The translations under genes and the position numbers were made by a program. Of a DNA stretch of 64,000 nucleotides, positions 1-11,947 are shown piece after piece. The notes under the pieces are model-generated. The model was not told the DNA's origin and searched no databases. It was given only the letters and a program-made list of their open reading frames with translations. This stretch comes from Hypomesus transpacificus (taxonomy: Eukaryota > Chordata > Actinopteri > Osmeriformes > Osmeridae). Each line of letters begins with the position of its first letter. Position 1 is the stretch's first letter. The DNA is taken from positions 310,001 through 374,000 of the forward strand of contig NW_025813938.1 in the NCBI RefSeq assembly GCF_021917145.1. Direction: 5' to 3'.

Positions 1-103
1 CAGTTTGCATTGCAGAGCATGAAAAAGGTACTGTAGGAACGATCCAGAAGACAGTAGGGAGGAGCTGGGGATGGTGGAAGGGGATCGCTGCACATGTGGG
101 TAC

Positions 104-577
104 GCAGCAACACCTGGGCATGTGGGTCTGGGTCATCAGGTCCCCTCAGGGGCAGCAACACCTGGGCATGTGGGTCTGGGTCATCAGGTCCCCTCAGGGG
201 CAGCAACACCTGGGCATGTGGGTCTGGGTCATCAGGTCCCCTCAGGGGCAGCAACACCTGGGCATGTGGGTCTGGGTCATCAGGTCCCCTCAGGGGCAGC
301 AACACCTGGGCATGTGGGTCTGGGTCATCAGGTCCCCTCAGGGGCAGCAACACCTGGGCATGTGGGTCTGGGTCATCAGGTCCCCTCAGGGGCAGCAACA
401 CCTGGGCATGTGGGTCTGGGTCATCAGGTCCCCTCAGGGGCAGCAACACCTGGGCATGTGGGTTAGGGTCATCAGGTCCCCTCAGGGGCAGCAACACCTG
501 GGCATGTGGGTCTGGGTCATCAGGGGCAGCAACACCTGGGCATGTGGGTCTGGGTCATCAGGTCCCCTCAGGGGGAT
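104..577. repeat. 48-bp minisatellite, about 10 copies
   Basis: The motif GCAGCAACACCTGGGCATG recurs every 48 bp with almost no divergence. One late copy is shortened and one carries GTTAGG for GTCTGG. Because 48 is a multiple of three, all plus frames stay open, but nothing suggests a protein. Near-identity points to recent expansion. Confidence 0.95.
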
Positions 578-677
578 CCTGACCAGTGTGAAGTGGAGGA
601 AGAATGGGAGAATCTGTGCAACTTGATGTGTGGAAAGATGATGGTATACGCTAGCTGTTCAGTGTTCATTTGCTACA

Positions 678-808
678 ATTTACATTTACATTTAGTCATT
701 TAGCAGACGCTCTTATCCAGAGCGACTTACAGTAAGTACAGGGACATTCCCCCCGAGGCAAGTAAGGTGAAGTGCCTTGCCCAAGGACACAACGTCATTT
801 GGCAAAAA
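678..808 (-). mobile_element. tRNA-derived SINE, 3' part (fish common tail)
   Basis: Contains the tail (TTTAGTCATTTAGCAGACGC, then CTTATCCAGAGCGACTTACA) and body (GTGCCTTGCCCAAGGACACA) shared with copies at 23433 and 50768. The tRNA-like head seen in those copies is missing here, so this is a 5'-truncated copy whose 3' end faces low coordinates. Confidence 0.8.
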
Positions 809-1963
809 CCACTGTGTATGGCAAAAACCACTGGCGCATGCAGTGGTTTCAGTTGGAACCCAGACATACGTCTCATGAGCAGTGGAGTTCTGCAACACTT
901 TCACACATTTGATACCAACCCGAGAAACAGCAGGTGACAGACGCTCAAAGCAAATGGCAAAATGTGAGCTTTAGTTTCGAAGACAAACTGGCATGAATGC
1001 ACTTGTGTTGATGCAGGATATTTGCATCACTGTGTTTTCACTGTACTTATGACTGATACAGGGGCCAGGATGGACAGTGATGGAGCCCCTGTAGCTCACC
1101 CGGTACCTGGGTTCAAATCCGGCCTGGACCCTTTGCTACACGTCTTCCTCTCTTCCTGCCTTTCCCATCACACTTCAATTAAAACTGTTCAATAAAGCAT
1201 AAAAAATGCTACAAAAAATATCTTTAAAGAACTGACAGTTATCAGTGTGCTTGCCAGACAAGCTATTCCGCTGATTTATCAAACAGACCAAAACACCAAG
1301 ACAGGAAAACACTTCAGAGTTCACTTTCTCCACCACCAGAATTAGAACAGAAAGCATGTTCCTAGAACTGAAGTGCACTTCCCCATGAGGGGAACTTGAC
1401 AGTTTCATACTGGCACAGGCCACTCCTGAACACAGGCCACTCCTGAACACAGCCAACACAGGCTCTCCTGCAGCCCGAAGAAGAGCTCTGGAAAACACAA
1501 CCTGAACGAAGTCAGTTGTTCAACTCATAATCCACCTGACAACTGAAAGGCTAATGTAAATCACATAAATATGTCATCACTGTATTCGTTCCCCCTCAAA
1601 CTCCCTCAAATAAAACACCGCAACCACCCTCCCCTCTCTCGCAGACACCAGTTTGAACAAGCATGTGTCAGAGGTCACCAGAAGGAGTTTCCCAACCTGG
1701 TATGCCATTCTGGTCTGTGCATGCGTGTGTTCGCAACAGTTTCCTCCTCCCCTGTCCCCCTCCTCTGAGGCAGGAAACATTCACCACACAAGAAGCCACG
1801 CGGGGCCTGGGTCCTGAACTGGAAACTATTAGACATGTTATTCTGACTCTCACAGGCAGCCAGTGGTTTCCAGTGTATCAAAGACAACTGAAATGTATCA
1901 ACTCCATAACTTCACCCAGAACACGGCCACCCACCTGGAGAACAGCCCCCACCAGCCCCCAAT
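809..1963. other. Intergenic, no gene found
   Basis: No exon with recognisable protein similarity was seen on either strand. It contains the SINE listed at 1079 and otherwise unremarkable unique sequence. Short open frames here have no supporting splice or family features. Confidence 0.6.
1079..1225 (+). mobile_element. tRNA-derived SINE, second family
   Basis: A tRNA-like head (CTGTAGCTCACCCGGTA, then GGGTTCAAATCCGGCC, resembling A and B boxes with shortened spacing) is followed by a C/T-rich body (TTTGCTACACGTCTTCCTCT) and an A-rich end. A reverse copy of the same family lies at 18090-18236. Confidence 0.65.
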
Positions 1964-2762
1964 CCTGAGGTGACGAGCCAGGCCCCAGCACAGGGTCCTG
2001 AGGTGACGAGCCAGACCCCAGCACAGGGTCCTGAGGTGACAAGCCAGACCCCAGCACAGGGTCCTGAGGTGACGAGCCAGACCCCAGCACAGGGTCCTGA
2101 GGTGACAAGCCAGGCCCCAGCACAGGGTCCTGAGGTGACAAGCCAGGCCCCAGCACAGGGTCCTGAGGTGACGAGCCAGACCCCAGCACAGGGTCCTGAG
2201 GTGACAAGCCAGACCCCAGCACACAGCCCTGAGGTGACAAGCCAGACCCCAGCACAGGGTCCTGAGGTGACAAGCCAGACCCCAGCACAGGGTCCTGAGG
2301 TGACAAGCCAGACCCCAGCACAGGGTCCTGAGGTGACAAGCCAGACCCCAGCACAGGGTCCTGAGGTGACAAGCCAGACCCCAGCACAGGGTCCTGAGGT
2401 GACGAGCCAGACCCCAGCACACAGCCCTGAGGTGACAAGCCAGACCCCAGCACAGGGTCCTGAGGTGACAAGCCAGACCCCAGCACAGGGTCCTGAGGTG
2501 ACAAGCCAGACCCCAGCACACAGCCCTGAGGTGACAAGCCAGACCCCAGCACAGGGTCCTGAGGTGACAAGCCAGGCCCCAGCACAGGGTCCTGAGGTGA
2601 CAAGCCAGGCCCCAGCACAGGGTCCTGAGGTGACAAGCCAGACCCCAGCACAGGGTCCTGAGGTGACGAGCCAGACCCCAGCACAGGGTCCTGAGGTGAC
2701 GAGCCAGACCCCAGCACAGGGTCCTGAGGTGACAAGTCAGGCCCCAGCACAGGGTCCTGACG
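1964..2762. repeat. 33-bp minisatellite, about 24 copies
   Basis: The unit contains CCTGAGGTGACAAGCCAGAC then CCCAGCACAGGGT. Copies differ at a few fixed positions (GACGAGC or GACAAGC, CCAGACC or CCAGGCC, AGGGTCCT or ACAGCCCT). The period is a multiple of three, so an open frame encoding PEVTSQTPAQG repeats runs 1970-2815. I treat that as a by-product: the opposite strand is equally open and there is no signal peptide or flanking exon. Confidence 0.95.
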
Positions 2763-4894
2763 ATGGGGAAACTCAGATGTCGTCAGACGGGGCTTTCACA
2801 CTCCTGCAGATTTAAATAGGCTGCATATGAGAAGTCTCTAAATACTCTGCAGTGGGGAATGCTAGGATGTGTTCATCGCAAAATATCATTTTTCAGAACG
2901 ATACCCTACTGCAAGGCAATAGAATACACGAATGATCAGTAAGCACCTGATAATAGACTTGGTTGTTTACAATGCGTTAAAGTCTCAAAATAAGTATTCT
3001 AACTTTATTTCAATATTTTTCTAATATGTTTATATTTGATTAAAGAATTCTGAACTGGACTGTCCTTGTACAGGATATTTCAAAGGGACAAATGGTTTGC
3101 TGTGGTTTGCTGTGGTTTGCTGTCTCCACCAGATCAGACTGCTGCTGGCTTCTACCAAAGGGTCCGTAACACCTGACAGGTGCTGAACACATGCTCTACA
3201 TTACACTCTCTGGGATATTTACATTTATGCATTTAGCAGACGCTTTTATCCAAAGCCACTTCCAAGAGAGAGCTTTACAAAAGAGCATAGGTCACTGATC
3301 ATAACAACGAGGTAGTCCCAAACATTGCAAGCAGCCAAAACATGAAGCATACATTGTGAAAAAACTAAACAAGTGCCAAAAGGGAAGACCCATAAGAGCA
3401 TGCAGTTATACAAGTTAGAAACTAAAACAACATGAACCACAAAAAGTGAACCACAAAAAGTGCAGGACTGTACCTGTAGAAGAACAATCAACAGTAAAAT
3501 ATTTCACAGTGTAGCAGAGAGTCAAAAGACAAAGCTTGGTACCATCCACACCTTTCTCCTACCCCCGAAAAGGGGGAAGGGTCCTTCCCCTTTGTCCTTA
3601 TCTCCCAAAAGTAGATGCTTCAAAGCCCTGACCCAGCATGGGGTCAGGAACAGAGACCACATGGTCACACAGTATCAGACAATGGAGTATAAGGTAGAAC
3701 TTTCTTTCGTGGATTTACAAACATATTTCTCAAGGACTACATGGCTCATGGACACTTATTCAATGACAGTAGTCGATGTGTTATAATGTGTGTTTTCTCA
3801 TTTACCTAGAACGTGTTTAATTGATGTTTGATTATAACTCCCCTTCAGATATAGTTAAATCAGTCAATCTTGATATCAAAATAATTGTATCATACTAACA
3901 AAACCAGTTATGAACGTTGTATTGCTCTATTCTGAAGTTTAAGCATTTCATGGACATTTGAGATAATGGAATTTAAACTATCAGCCACTTCACACCTCTG
4001 GGCAGATCTCAAGACGACGCCCAGGAGGAAGTAACTGACCAATGAGAGAGGTCACCTTCACACGGATGACCCCCTGTTCTTTGGAGTATAAAACACCCAA
4101 ACGTACAATCACCCCTGCTTGTTCGTAGGATTAACTTGGGGTGAACGCGTCACTCTCTAACCTTTACCTCATAACCTGCATATTTACTTTGCGCCCGGAA
4201 CTTTGACGAGAGATTCCGTTTCCTATTCGTTGGATATAACGAACCATTGACTCCGTTCTTCAAACCGACAAAAGTAACTGCGATTTGCAATATTTCTTAC
4301 TTGTGACATATTGGCATGTTGTGATTGAATTGTCGATGTTTGATTGTATTTTACAAATGATTTAACTTGACCATTGTTAGGTCAGTTGCTATTGATCGTC
4401 CATTGTTACTATAGAAGCCTCTTCCTCTGTACCTCTTCCTCACTCTCTCTCTCCCCTTCCTCTCCACACGCGCTCTACGCAGCCATTGTGTAGTGCTTTC
4501 ATTAGAATTTAGGCCTACTGTACTGTTGTAGCCCAACTAACCCATAACTTGTCTGGTATGTGTTCACTATAATTACATTCTCTTAAATAAATCATCGTGT
4601 ATAATACTCGCTTATCTCTCACGTTATATGATCTGCTCTACTTTTATAGAATTCCCTACTTAAGATTAGACTGATTATTACGAGTGCTATTATTATTGAA
4701 TATTATTAAAGAAGGTTTCCTCTGTCCCTTTCACAAATCAGAGGTGGTGTCCCCAAGAACTACTATACTTTATTATAAACTAAGTATTGCTAATCTTAAC
4801 CGTGCAAATCACGCTACAACAGCGAGTACAAGACTTAACTTCTTTATAACTAACCTACAAGAGCAACAAGTCACTCAATAAGAGTCATTGTGAT
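2763..4894. other. No gene; possible LTR-like stretch
   Basis: Holds a SINE tail fragment at about 3219-3262. A TATA box (TATAAAA, 4087-4093) lies in sequence unlike its surroundings, followed about 500 bp later by AATAAA (4586-4591). That order resembles a solo LTR, but I could not find matching TG..CA ends or a target duplication, so the call is weak. No protein-coding exon was seen. Confidence 0.3.
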
Positions 4895-5285
4895 CCTGGA
4901 GGAAACTAACATCAGGTCCAGCCAAGCATTCCTAAGTGCCGTTGTACTCCCGGAACAAGTGTGTCTTGAGGCTTTTCTTGAAGGTGGGGAGACAGTCAGT
5001 GTCCCTGATGGAGGTGGGGAGTTGATTCCACCACTGGGGGGCCAGGCAGGAGAAGAGCTTGTGTTGGGACAGGGCGGTCTTGAGAGGTGGGACCACCAGG
5101 CGATTGTCAGAAGAAGACCGTAGGTTGCAGGTGGGGGTGTAAGGCTGGAAGAGAGACTTGATGTAGTCGGGTGCAGTCCCGTTCACCACTTGGAAGGTCA
5201 GTACCAGGGTCTTGAATCTGATATGGGCCGTGATGGGTAGCCAGTGAAAGGAGATGAGGAGCGGGGATATGGGTTTCAAAATACC
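4895..5285 (-). mobile_element. Non-LTR retrotransposon ORF2 C-terminal fragment
   Basis: On the minus strand an open frame of about 115 codons reads through the tail typical of fish non-LTR retrotransposon reverse transcriptases: SFHWLPITAHIRFKTLVLTF, then NGTAPDYIKSLFQPY, then LAPQWWNQLPTSIR. The catalytic reverse transcriptase core and endonuclease are absent, so this is a 5'-truncated dead copy. The HWLP..RI.FK.L.L pattern fits the L2/Rex1-like branch; I cannot assign the clade exactly. Confidence 0.8.
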
Positions 5286-6014
5286 TGATCAAATCTATTC
5301 AGGTGAACCATCCCCTTCAGGAGTGTGTTGTTGTGGTGTTTGAGATTGTTTAACAGAGTTGTCAGTAGAGTCTCAGAAACATGCAAAGCAGAGGGGGTTT
5401 CCTTGCTATGTGAAGTGACTAAAATCAGGACTTTATCTTTCAGCTTCTGACACTTGCAAGTAGCCCCCTCTAGTGTTCACTATGAGTATGACAATGCATA
5501 AGGAGCTCTCAAGGGATTAATGTCAGTTAAACAATGCCTGGGTTGTCCCGGATACATCTGTTATGACATTGTCACCTATGACGCAATCGGAATGCTGTCC
5601 AAACTTTATGACTTTTATCTATGACCTTGTTTTCAATAATTCCCTTTGTTATATTTGTTGCTTGATCTTTACAATAACAATAACTTACTTTTTTTTTTAC
5701 TTTTTCAAATCTTTTTTACCCTCTTGGTACATGTTTTTTAAACACAATTTCACCATGTCTCATTTGGCTATGATAAAACCGGTCAACTCAATCTATACAA
5801 AGTTAATGACAAACCAAGTTTGTGTAAATCCAAGTTTGTATGCGTAAGAGAATGTTTTCACAGGGGCATACCATATGTGTTGAAGCATTTTGGGGGAACT
5901 CCCTTAAAAAAATGAAAGAAAGTACCTTTAAATTTGTAAATCTTGTGTTGCAACAGGTCCTTTAAGTGTGTCACTCACCAGAACATTCTCTTAGCCTTAA
6001 AATAAGGAAATCTC
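5286..6014. other. Intergenic, no gene found
   Basis: AT-rich unique sequence with homopolymer T and A runs near 5690-5710. No exon, RNA gene or repeat of note was recognised. Confidence 0.5.
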
Positions 6015-6032
6015 TGAGTTTATAACCCTGGC

Positions 6033-6197
6033 TAAAGACAGGCAGAGAGACGACACAGGCAGAGACACGACACAGGCAGAGAGACGACACAGGAAGGGAG
6101 ACGACACAGGCAGGGAGACGACACAGGCAGGGAGACGACACAGGCAGGGAGACGACACAGGCAGGGAGACGACACAGGCAGAGAGACGACACGGGAC
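6033..6197. repeat. 19-bp minisatellite, about 8 copies
   Basis: The unit is close to GGGAGACGACACAGGCA, repeated with G/A variation. It ends beside a degraded SINE tail (6203-6240). Confidence 0.9.
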
Positions 6198-6605
6198 AGT
6201 AACATTACATTTTATTCATTTGGCATATGCTTTCACCAACAATAACATACAAAAAATCCATACTGCAGAAGATGAACAGACGGAAGTGTTCTAACAGTAT
6301 TTAGGTGGTCAGAGTCAAGGAATGGTCTGTATTTACCAAGCACAGTACAGAGTAACCACATCTCAGCTACCAGGCACAGTGAACAATGTTGCAACAATAA
6401 CATCTCAACTACAACATTACATCGCAGCAAAAACCAAACCATCCTGGCTTCAAACAACCACTCATTCATATAACCACTAAAGCCTTTATAGGAGAACTTT
6501 GTTCCTCCTCCCTTGCCTCTTCTTCACCCCTGCCTCCTGCCTCCTCCTCGCCCCTGCCTCCTGCCTACGCCTCGCCACTGCCTCCTGCCTCTTCCACACA
6601 TCTTC

Positions 6606-7381
6606 TTAATACCATCCCACTGACCACTTCTTCAAGATGTCTTTGCCCTGGTCAGAGTTCGGGTTCAGGCACACTTTGATGGATGGTTTGATCAACTGCA
6701 GTCTGTGGAAAGGATCAAATAAGACAGGTGAAGACTTCTGTCACAAATGGACTGTGTTTGAATGAAGATGAGTGACTCACACTATCTCGCTGTGGTCACA
6801 CCACAGGCTGGGCTGGAAGACCCTGTGGTTCAGGATGTTCCTGCTCCGCACTCGGCGGAGTGTACCAGTGCAGAGGCATCGCCCACCTCCATGGACCGGC
6901 AAGGCTGACCAACAGAAGCAATCACAGTTCATCACTTATATAATGTTATACATATGTAGATTATACATATGTATAACATACATACAGTCCCAGTCAAATG
7001 TTTGGACACATTTTCCCATTAAAACTTTGACTGGTACTGTATGTATAACTGTCTATCAGCACCCAGCAAGTTAAGACACCAGCTATGAGAAGTAATCATA
7101 ATTACATGCAATATTTTTATTAAATACATTTTACGCCTACATTTTACCTTGATGTTATTCTACCTTATACTTAAGAATACTGTATGATATATTATGGCAC
7201 CTTCAGATAAAGCTATTCCGTTATATTTCAGTCAATAAATGTTACTTATTGCTGTGGATAATTTCTTATAATTGAGCAATATAAATCAATCTTCCTCACA
7301 TTACTTGCACATCAAATATATCTTACCTTGTATTGAGATCATCAATGTGGCCAACAGCAGGACAACAACAAGAGCTCTCAT
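6606..7381 (-). CDS. CXC chemokine, divergent member (three exons)
   Basis: Predicted secreted chemokine of 91 residues. Exons: 7327-7381, 6781-6904, 6606-6702; each junction has GT..AG and the frame carries through. Exon 1 is a signal peptide (MRALVVVLLLATLMISIQ). Exon 2 has the CXC pair in GGRCLCTG and a third cysteine in SLWCDHSEIV. Exon 3 has the fourth in IKVCLNPNS and ends in a short basic tail (ILKKWSVGWY). There is no ELR motif before the CXC. Exon 2 is 124 nt, the same length as in the other two chemokines here, which supports a tandem family. It should attract leukocytes through a CXCR-type receptor; which one cannot be told. It is more divergent than its neighbours and might be a teleost-specific CXCL rather than CXCL11-like. 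Confidence 0.87.
6982..7042. mobile_element. Tiny Tc1/mariner-type palindromic element
   Basis: ATACAGTCCCAGTCAAA at 6982-6998 is the near-perfect reverse complement of TTTGACTGGTACTGTAT at 7026-7042. The sequence CAGTCAAATGTTTGGACACA resembles the terminal repeat of fish Tc1-like transposons. It sits in intron 1 of the chemokine gene and looks like two terminal repeats with nothing between. Confidence 0.65.
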
Positions 7382-7471
7382 AGTGGAAGGTTCTCACTTC
7401 TCAGAAGATCAAGTGGAACTGAAGTGTAGCAGAGCGGCTGTCCTCCTCTACTACAGGAGCGGGGGAGGAGC

Positions 7472-7490
7472 GGGGGGGGGGGGGGGGGGG
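7472..7490. repeat. Homopolymer of 19 G
   Basis: An uninterrupted G run lies just upstream of the minus-strand chemokine gene. Length is likely variable and its exact count is unreliable in any assembly. Confidence 0.9.
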
Positions 7491-7582
7491 CGGGGCCTTC
7501 CTGACTCAGGGAAAGTCCAGGCGTGTGAGGGAGATTTCGGTCACATGGAGGAAGTCACTGACACGGTAGTGATGAAGTCACT

Positions 7583-8151
7583 AGGTGCGTTCGACATGGA
7601 CTGCGGCTGCATGAAACGACCGGCGAGAGTAGCCGCTTGCAGTCGGGGAGGAGTTGAAAACGGCTCTGTGAAGTCGGACATTCCAGCTTCACGTGGTTTG
7701 CTGCGTTGATGTCAGCCATGGCCAATCAAGCGCTGTTTGCTTAGTTAAATTATAAATAAAGTAAAGTTAGTCTTTCCGTTAGTGAAGAGGCTGACTAAAA
7801 CCCTTTCTTCAACACATTTTTTATTCAATTAAACTTTTTTGAGCGTTGGCGAAACTGAAGGTGTCCGAATATTCCAAAACGCGTCAAAGTTGTCGTGTGT
7901 GAGTCTGACCAATCATGAAATAGCTGTGTCGTCACTTGAACCCGTGCAGTTGCTCTTGAGAAAATGCGCTCGGCTACACAGCCGGCAGTTCTCGAATCGA
8001 TCTCACGGTACTTTGATGGCGACGTCACAGTGACGTGTCCTCGGCGCCGTCTCAAGTCGGACAAAAAGTCTAACCAGAATGCACTTTTTCAAGTCAGCCG
8101 CCTGCAGCCGGCTGAGGCGCCGCATGAAGTCGGGTCATGTCGAACGCACCA
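7583..8151. mobile_element. Non-autonomous DNA transposon, 569 bp
   Basis: The left end AGGTGCGTTCGACATG and right end CATGTCGAACGCACCA form terminal inverted repeats that mismatch only at the outermost base. Further in, CTGCGGCTGCATGAA and TGCAGCCGGCTGAGG continue the partial inverted symmetry. ACT flanks both ends (7580-7582 and 8152-8154), a candidate 3-bp target duplication. That suits PIF/Harbinger-like elements, but the superfamily is unproven. It interrupts a short tandem array (GTCACTGACACGGTAGTGAT...) whose units continue on both sides. No transposase is encoded. Confidence 0.75.
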
Positions 8152-8154
8152 ACT

Positions 8155-8266
8155 GACACGGTATTGATGAAGTCACTGACACGGTATTGATGAAGTCACT
8201 GACACAGTAGTGAAGAAGTCACTGACACAGTAGTGATGAAGTCACTGACACAGTAGTGATGAAGTC
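8155..8266. repeat. Short tandem array split by the DNA element
   Basis: About five units of CTGACACGGTATTGATGAAG-type sequence; further units lie left of the element at 7556-7582. The array must have existed before the insertion at 7583-8151. Confidence 0.8.
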
Positions 8267-8755
8267 AGAGGGTAGGGGGGTTCGGCCTCCAGCGAACATG
8301 AATATACTTGCAAGTATATTTAGTTCTAGTAACTAGTAATAGTTAGATGTACTAGGGACATCTAAAATTAGACCAATGTTGGCAGTGAATATAAAAAGCA
8401 CTAGAAGAAACAGAATGTAACAGAAAGTGAACAGTTTATTAAGTTGTACATGTTAACTATTTATAAATAGTCCAAGTCTACAATGACAAACATGTCATGA
8501 TGACAATAATAAAAACACATTAATTTAAATAAGAACAAAAGTCTATACTGGCCAAGTAAAACAATACTCTTATGACACTAACATCAGTTTTTCATTCAAA
8601 TGAATGTTTCCTTTAACAGCACCTTACACACACACAAGGATGCTTTACAAAGGCATATAAAAGAAGCCACACACAGACAAACATATATAAATAACCAGAC
8701 ATTCACATTCTCACAAGGCAACACAAAGCCCGCCAACAGCAGGACAGGGACGGTG

Positions 8756-9436
8756 AACAGCAGTCAGGCTGAGGGGAACCGCAGTCAGGGCTGAGGGGAA
8801 CAGCAGTCTGGGCTGAGGGGAACAGCAGTCTGGGCTGAGGGGAACAGCAGTCAGGGCTGAGGGGAACAGCAGTCAGGGCTGAGGTGAACAGCAGTCAGGG
8901 CTGAGGGGAACAGCAGTCAGGGCTGAGGTGAACAGCAGTCAGGGCTGAGGGGAACAGCAGTCAGGGCTGAGGGGAACAGCAGTCTGGGCTGAGGGGGAAA
9001 GCAGTCATGGCTGAGGGGAACGGCAGTCATGGCTGAGGGGAACGGCAGTCAGGGCTGAGGGGAACAGCAGTCAGAGCTGAGGGGAACAGCAGTCAGAGCT
9101 GAGGGGAACAGCAGTCAGGGCTGAGGGGAACAGCAGTCTGGGCTGAGGGGGAAAGCAGTCATGGCTTAGGGGAACGGCAGTCATGGCTGAGGGGAACAAC
9201 AGTCAGGGCTGAGGTGAACAGCAGTCAGAGCTGAGGTGAACAGCAGTCAGAGCTGAGGTGAACAGCAGTCAGAGCTGAGGGGAACAGCAGTCAGGGCTGA
9301 GGGGAACAGCAGTCAGGGCTGAGGGGAACAGCAGTCTGGGCTGAGGGGAACAGCAGTCTGGGCTGAGGGGAACAGCAGTCTGGGCTGAGGGGAACAGCAG
9401 TCAGGGCTGAGGGGAACAGCAGTCAGGGCTGAGGTG
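8756..9436. repeat. 23-bp minisatellite, about 30 copies
   Basis: The unit is close to GGGGAACAGCAGTCAGGGCT followed by GAG. Variants (GTCTGG, GTCATG, GTCAGAG, GAGGTGAAC) recur in blocks, so several units were probably copied together. It lies 3' of the minus-strand chemokine at 9759. Confidence 0.95.
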
Positions 9437-9758
9437 CATGGTGACATTTACAGTTTCCGCTTGTCCAGTGAAACCCACGGAATGCAGAGTGTACAATGAT
9501 GAACTCAAATGCACTTTGGTCAAGGTCAGAACCTCACATCCCTCCTCAGGCGGGTCCAGTCTGAAGGTCACAGGACTTCACGGTCCTTACAATGATACTA
9601 CAATGTTAAGTATCATTCTAAGGAATAAAAAAAAGCATAATTTAGTACATTAACATGACAATAAAATTACAATAAAATGTTATTATATCATAGAACAGAA
9701 ATGTAAGCGTAACCTTTGTTAGTCTTTGTGTGATGATATCATTCTTACCCGTGTTCTC

Positions 9759-10427
9759 TTAAGTGCTGTATTTGTTTTCAATGAACTTTGCAAACTTAGA
9801 CTCTGGGTTCAGACACCTTCTTGTTCCATTCTTCAGAGTCACACTGAAAACAGACAAGCTGCTATTAAAACTAATTATACCTGAACCCTTATCCTTCAGT
9901 TCATGGAGGTGCCCCCCCCCCCCCCTCCCCACCCACACCCCCAAATGTAATGTCACAGTCACAATGTTTCTTTAATAATAATAATAATAATATATTTGAC
10001 CAAAATCTAGAGTTTCTACTTACATGACCTCCTTGTGTGGGCAGAAGATGCTGGAGGGGTGCACCTCCACCTGGGTCACTAGCTTTGGGTTGATCCGCCT
10101 GGCTTCATCCCGGCACAAGCACTTACTCTGGAGACCACCCAGCTGCCCTGTGCAACACCAACATTACATTTTAAAGGACTTTCGGTATTAAACTTAGGCT
10201 AAAGCAGGCTAACATGCAAGGTGAATTTCTCTCTAAGACACTTAATTACAGTCCCCATTACACTTAATACTGATGATACCTCACCAAAAAAACTACAATT
10301 GAACCAAGCTTTACAAAACACTTTGTAAACTGCTGAATTTGACGAATATTAATGCTGAAGTATTACCTTGTACTAGGATCAGACTGGAAACCAGGAGCAG
10401 GACAGCAGTCTTCATAGTGTCGGCCAT
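9759..10427 (-). CDS. CXC chemokine, CXCL11-like (three exons)
   Basis: Predicted secreted chemokine of 89 residues. Exons: 10367-10427, 10024-10147, 9759-9843. I use the first ATG (10427); a second ATG at 10415 would give MKTAVLLLVSSLILVQ, an equally good signal peptide. Exon 2 has SKCLCRDEARRINPKLVTQV and SSIFCPHKEVM. Exon 3 has VTLKNGTRRCLNPESKFAKF. The spacing of four cysteines, absence of ELR and the RCLNPES motif fit the interferon-inducible CXCL9/10/11 group, whose members act through CXCR3 to recruit T cells. The gene ends with TAA at 9759. A run of C lies in intron 2 near 9907-9926. The plus-strand relative at 12134 is its closest neighbour. Confidence 0.94.
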
Positions 10428-10504
10428 GACAGTGCTTCTTCAGTGTGTGTGTTTGCAGCTCAGATGGTCAGCAGTGTGTGGTGAAGTCAGAGGAGGACTG
10501 GTGA

Positions 10505-10511
10505 ATTTATA
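10505..10511 (-). promoter_or_regulatory. TATA box of the minus-strand CXCL11-like gene
   Basis: TATAAAT on the minus strand, about 80 bp upstream of the ATG at 10427, leaving room for a short 5' UTR. Position and match are good; no transcript evidence. Confidence 0.6.
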
Positions 10512-11947
10512 CCATCGGTGTACAAGTAAGGGACGTCTGGGGATTCCCCCCAACAGGGTTATAAGCTTTTTCATCATGTCCTCTTGGGAAGCACTTTCAT
10601 TTCTGAGAAGTGCATCCTCTTAAAATAAGAGTAGCCACACCTCAGAAAGGGATTTATTTGACCTTTTTTCCCCTTTTCTTTTTTTATAAACTGGACACAT
10701 TGATCCAGTGTTCATTGTTATTCTTTGATCCATTTCATGGAGCGTTTTTTTTACCTCACTCCGGAACCCAGTGTCACTCCAGAACATGTACAAGATGCCC
10801 CTTCTCCAAAAAACACACTTTCTATCATTTCATCTACATGTTTATACACATTAAAATCGTAGTTATGACTGACTATTAATTCCTTATGCTTATTTGCGCG
10901 TCGAGATTACATGCAAAGTCAACGCAACATGCAAATCCGCCTCATTCGCGTGTTTGCATTTACTTTAGTATATGTAATTTCGAGGCGCGAATAATTCGCT
11001 AAGCGTTTGGTGTGAACACAGCATTAACCTTTCAAATGTTATGAACTATTAATTGACCTCAATACGTTCATTCAAAACATGCACATAACATCATACTTTA
11101 GTATGTTTATTTATTTGTGTAGAGCTAGGGAAAATGCTGAGTTAATGTAGAATTAGCCTATCATCTCAGATTTCTTGTAAATCCGATGGCCATGTGAAAG
11201 TAAAACTGAACAAAAAAAGCGTTGATTCATTTATTATTATATCTTTTTGTTTAAACGAGACTGGCACGAGAGGTATTAGGATACAAAGCCAATTGAAGAA
11301 GTGAAACTACATTCTCAGCGCTTCAACTCTCACTTGGACGGCTTCCACAAACGTTTCTGTCTGAAAGGACAATGCCGTTTACAAGAAATCACTGTCCATG
11401 GAACAGCAGCTCCGAGGCAAACTACTTACTTTAGAAAAGGTCTGTCTTCAACCACTGTTCAATTAACAACAATTAAAGATTACAACTAATGATTACTTTA
11501 TCACTTATACTGAACCTGTACTTGGCAAATGAATTCATTGACTTGGTAGTTTCACAGCAATAAGGTCAAACAAGAGATGTCTTCACTTTGTAGCAGGGAA
11601 AACAATAAACTGGAGTACAACAGTATATTGTGTGTAGCACAGTATATACACACACTGTAGTATACACATTCCTGCTTTAGTTCCTACCGTTTCTAAAGGT
11701 CATGGATTTCTGGAAAACAAATGGTTTGTTTCTTATTTAGCTTATATTCTGCAGAATGGGTACTAAATTGTTATATTGTAATATATTGACCATGCAACAT
11801 GCATTTTCATAATATTTCATGCGTTAGGATTAGTAGTTGTGTTGACATTGGTTTCAGTAGGTCAGTCTATTATTTCTGTCTTCTAGCTTCCCCATTTAAG
11901 GTGTCCTTTCTGAACGACATCATTCCTTTTCCTCTAGAAGAGAGTGT
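10512..11947. other. Intergenic between divergent chemokine genes
   Basis: Mostly AT-rich unique sequence. Around 10885-11025 an unusually CpG-rich patch (GCGCGTCGAGATTACATG ... GGTGTGAACACAGC) looks like part of an old DNA transposon; I could not find its partner end. No coding exon was seen. Confidence 0.45.

Noticed and set aside
4081-4600. Complete endogenous retrovirus
   Set aside because: Only a TATA box and AATAAA were seen; no gag, pol or env similarity and no paired LTRs within the window.
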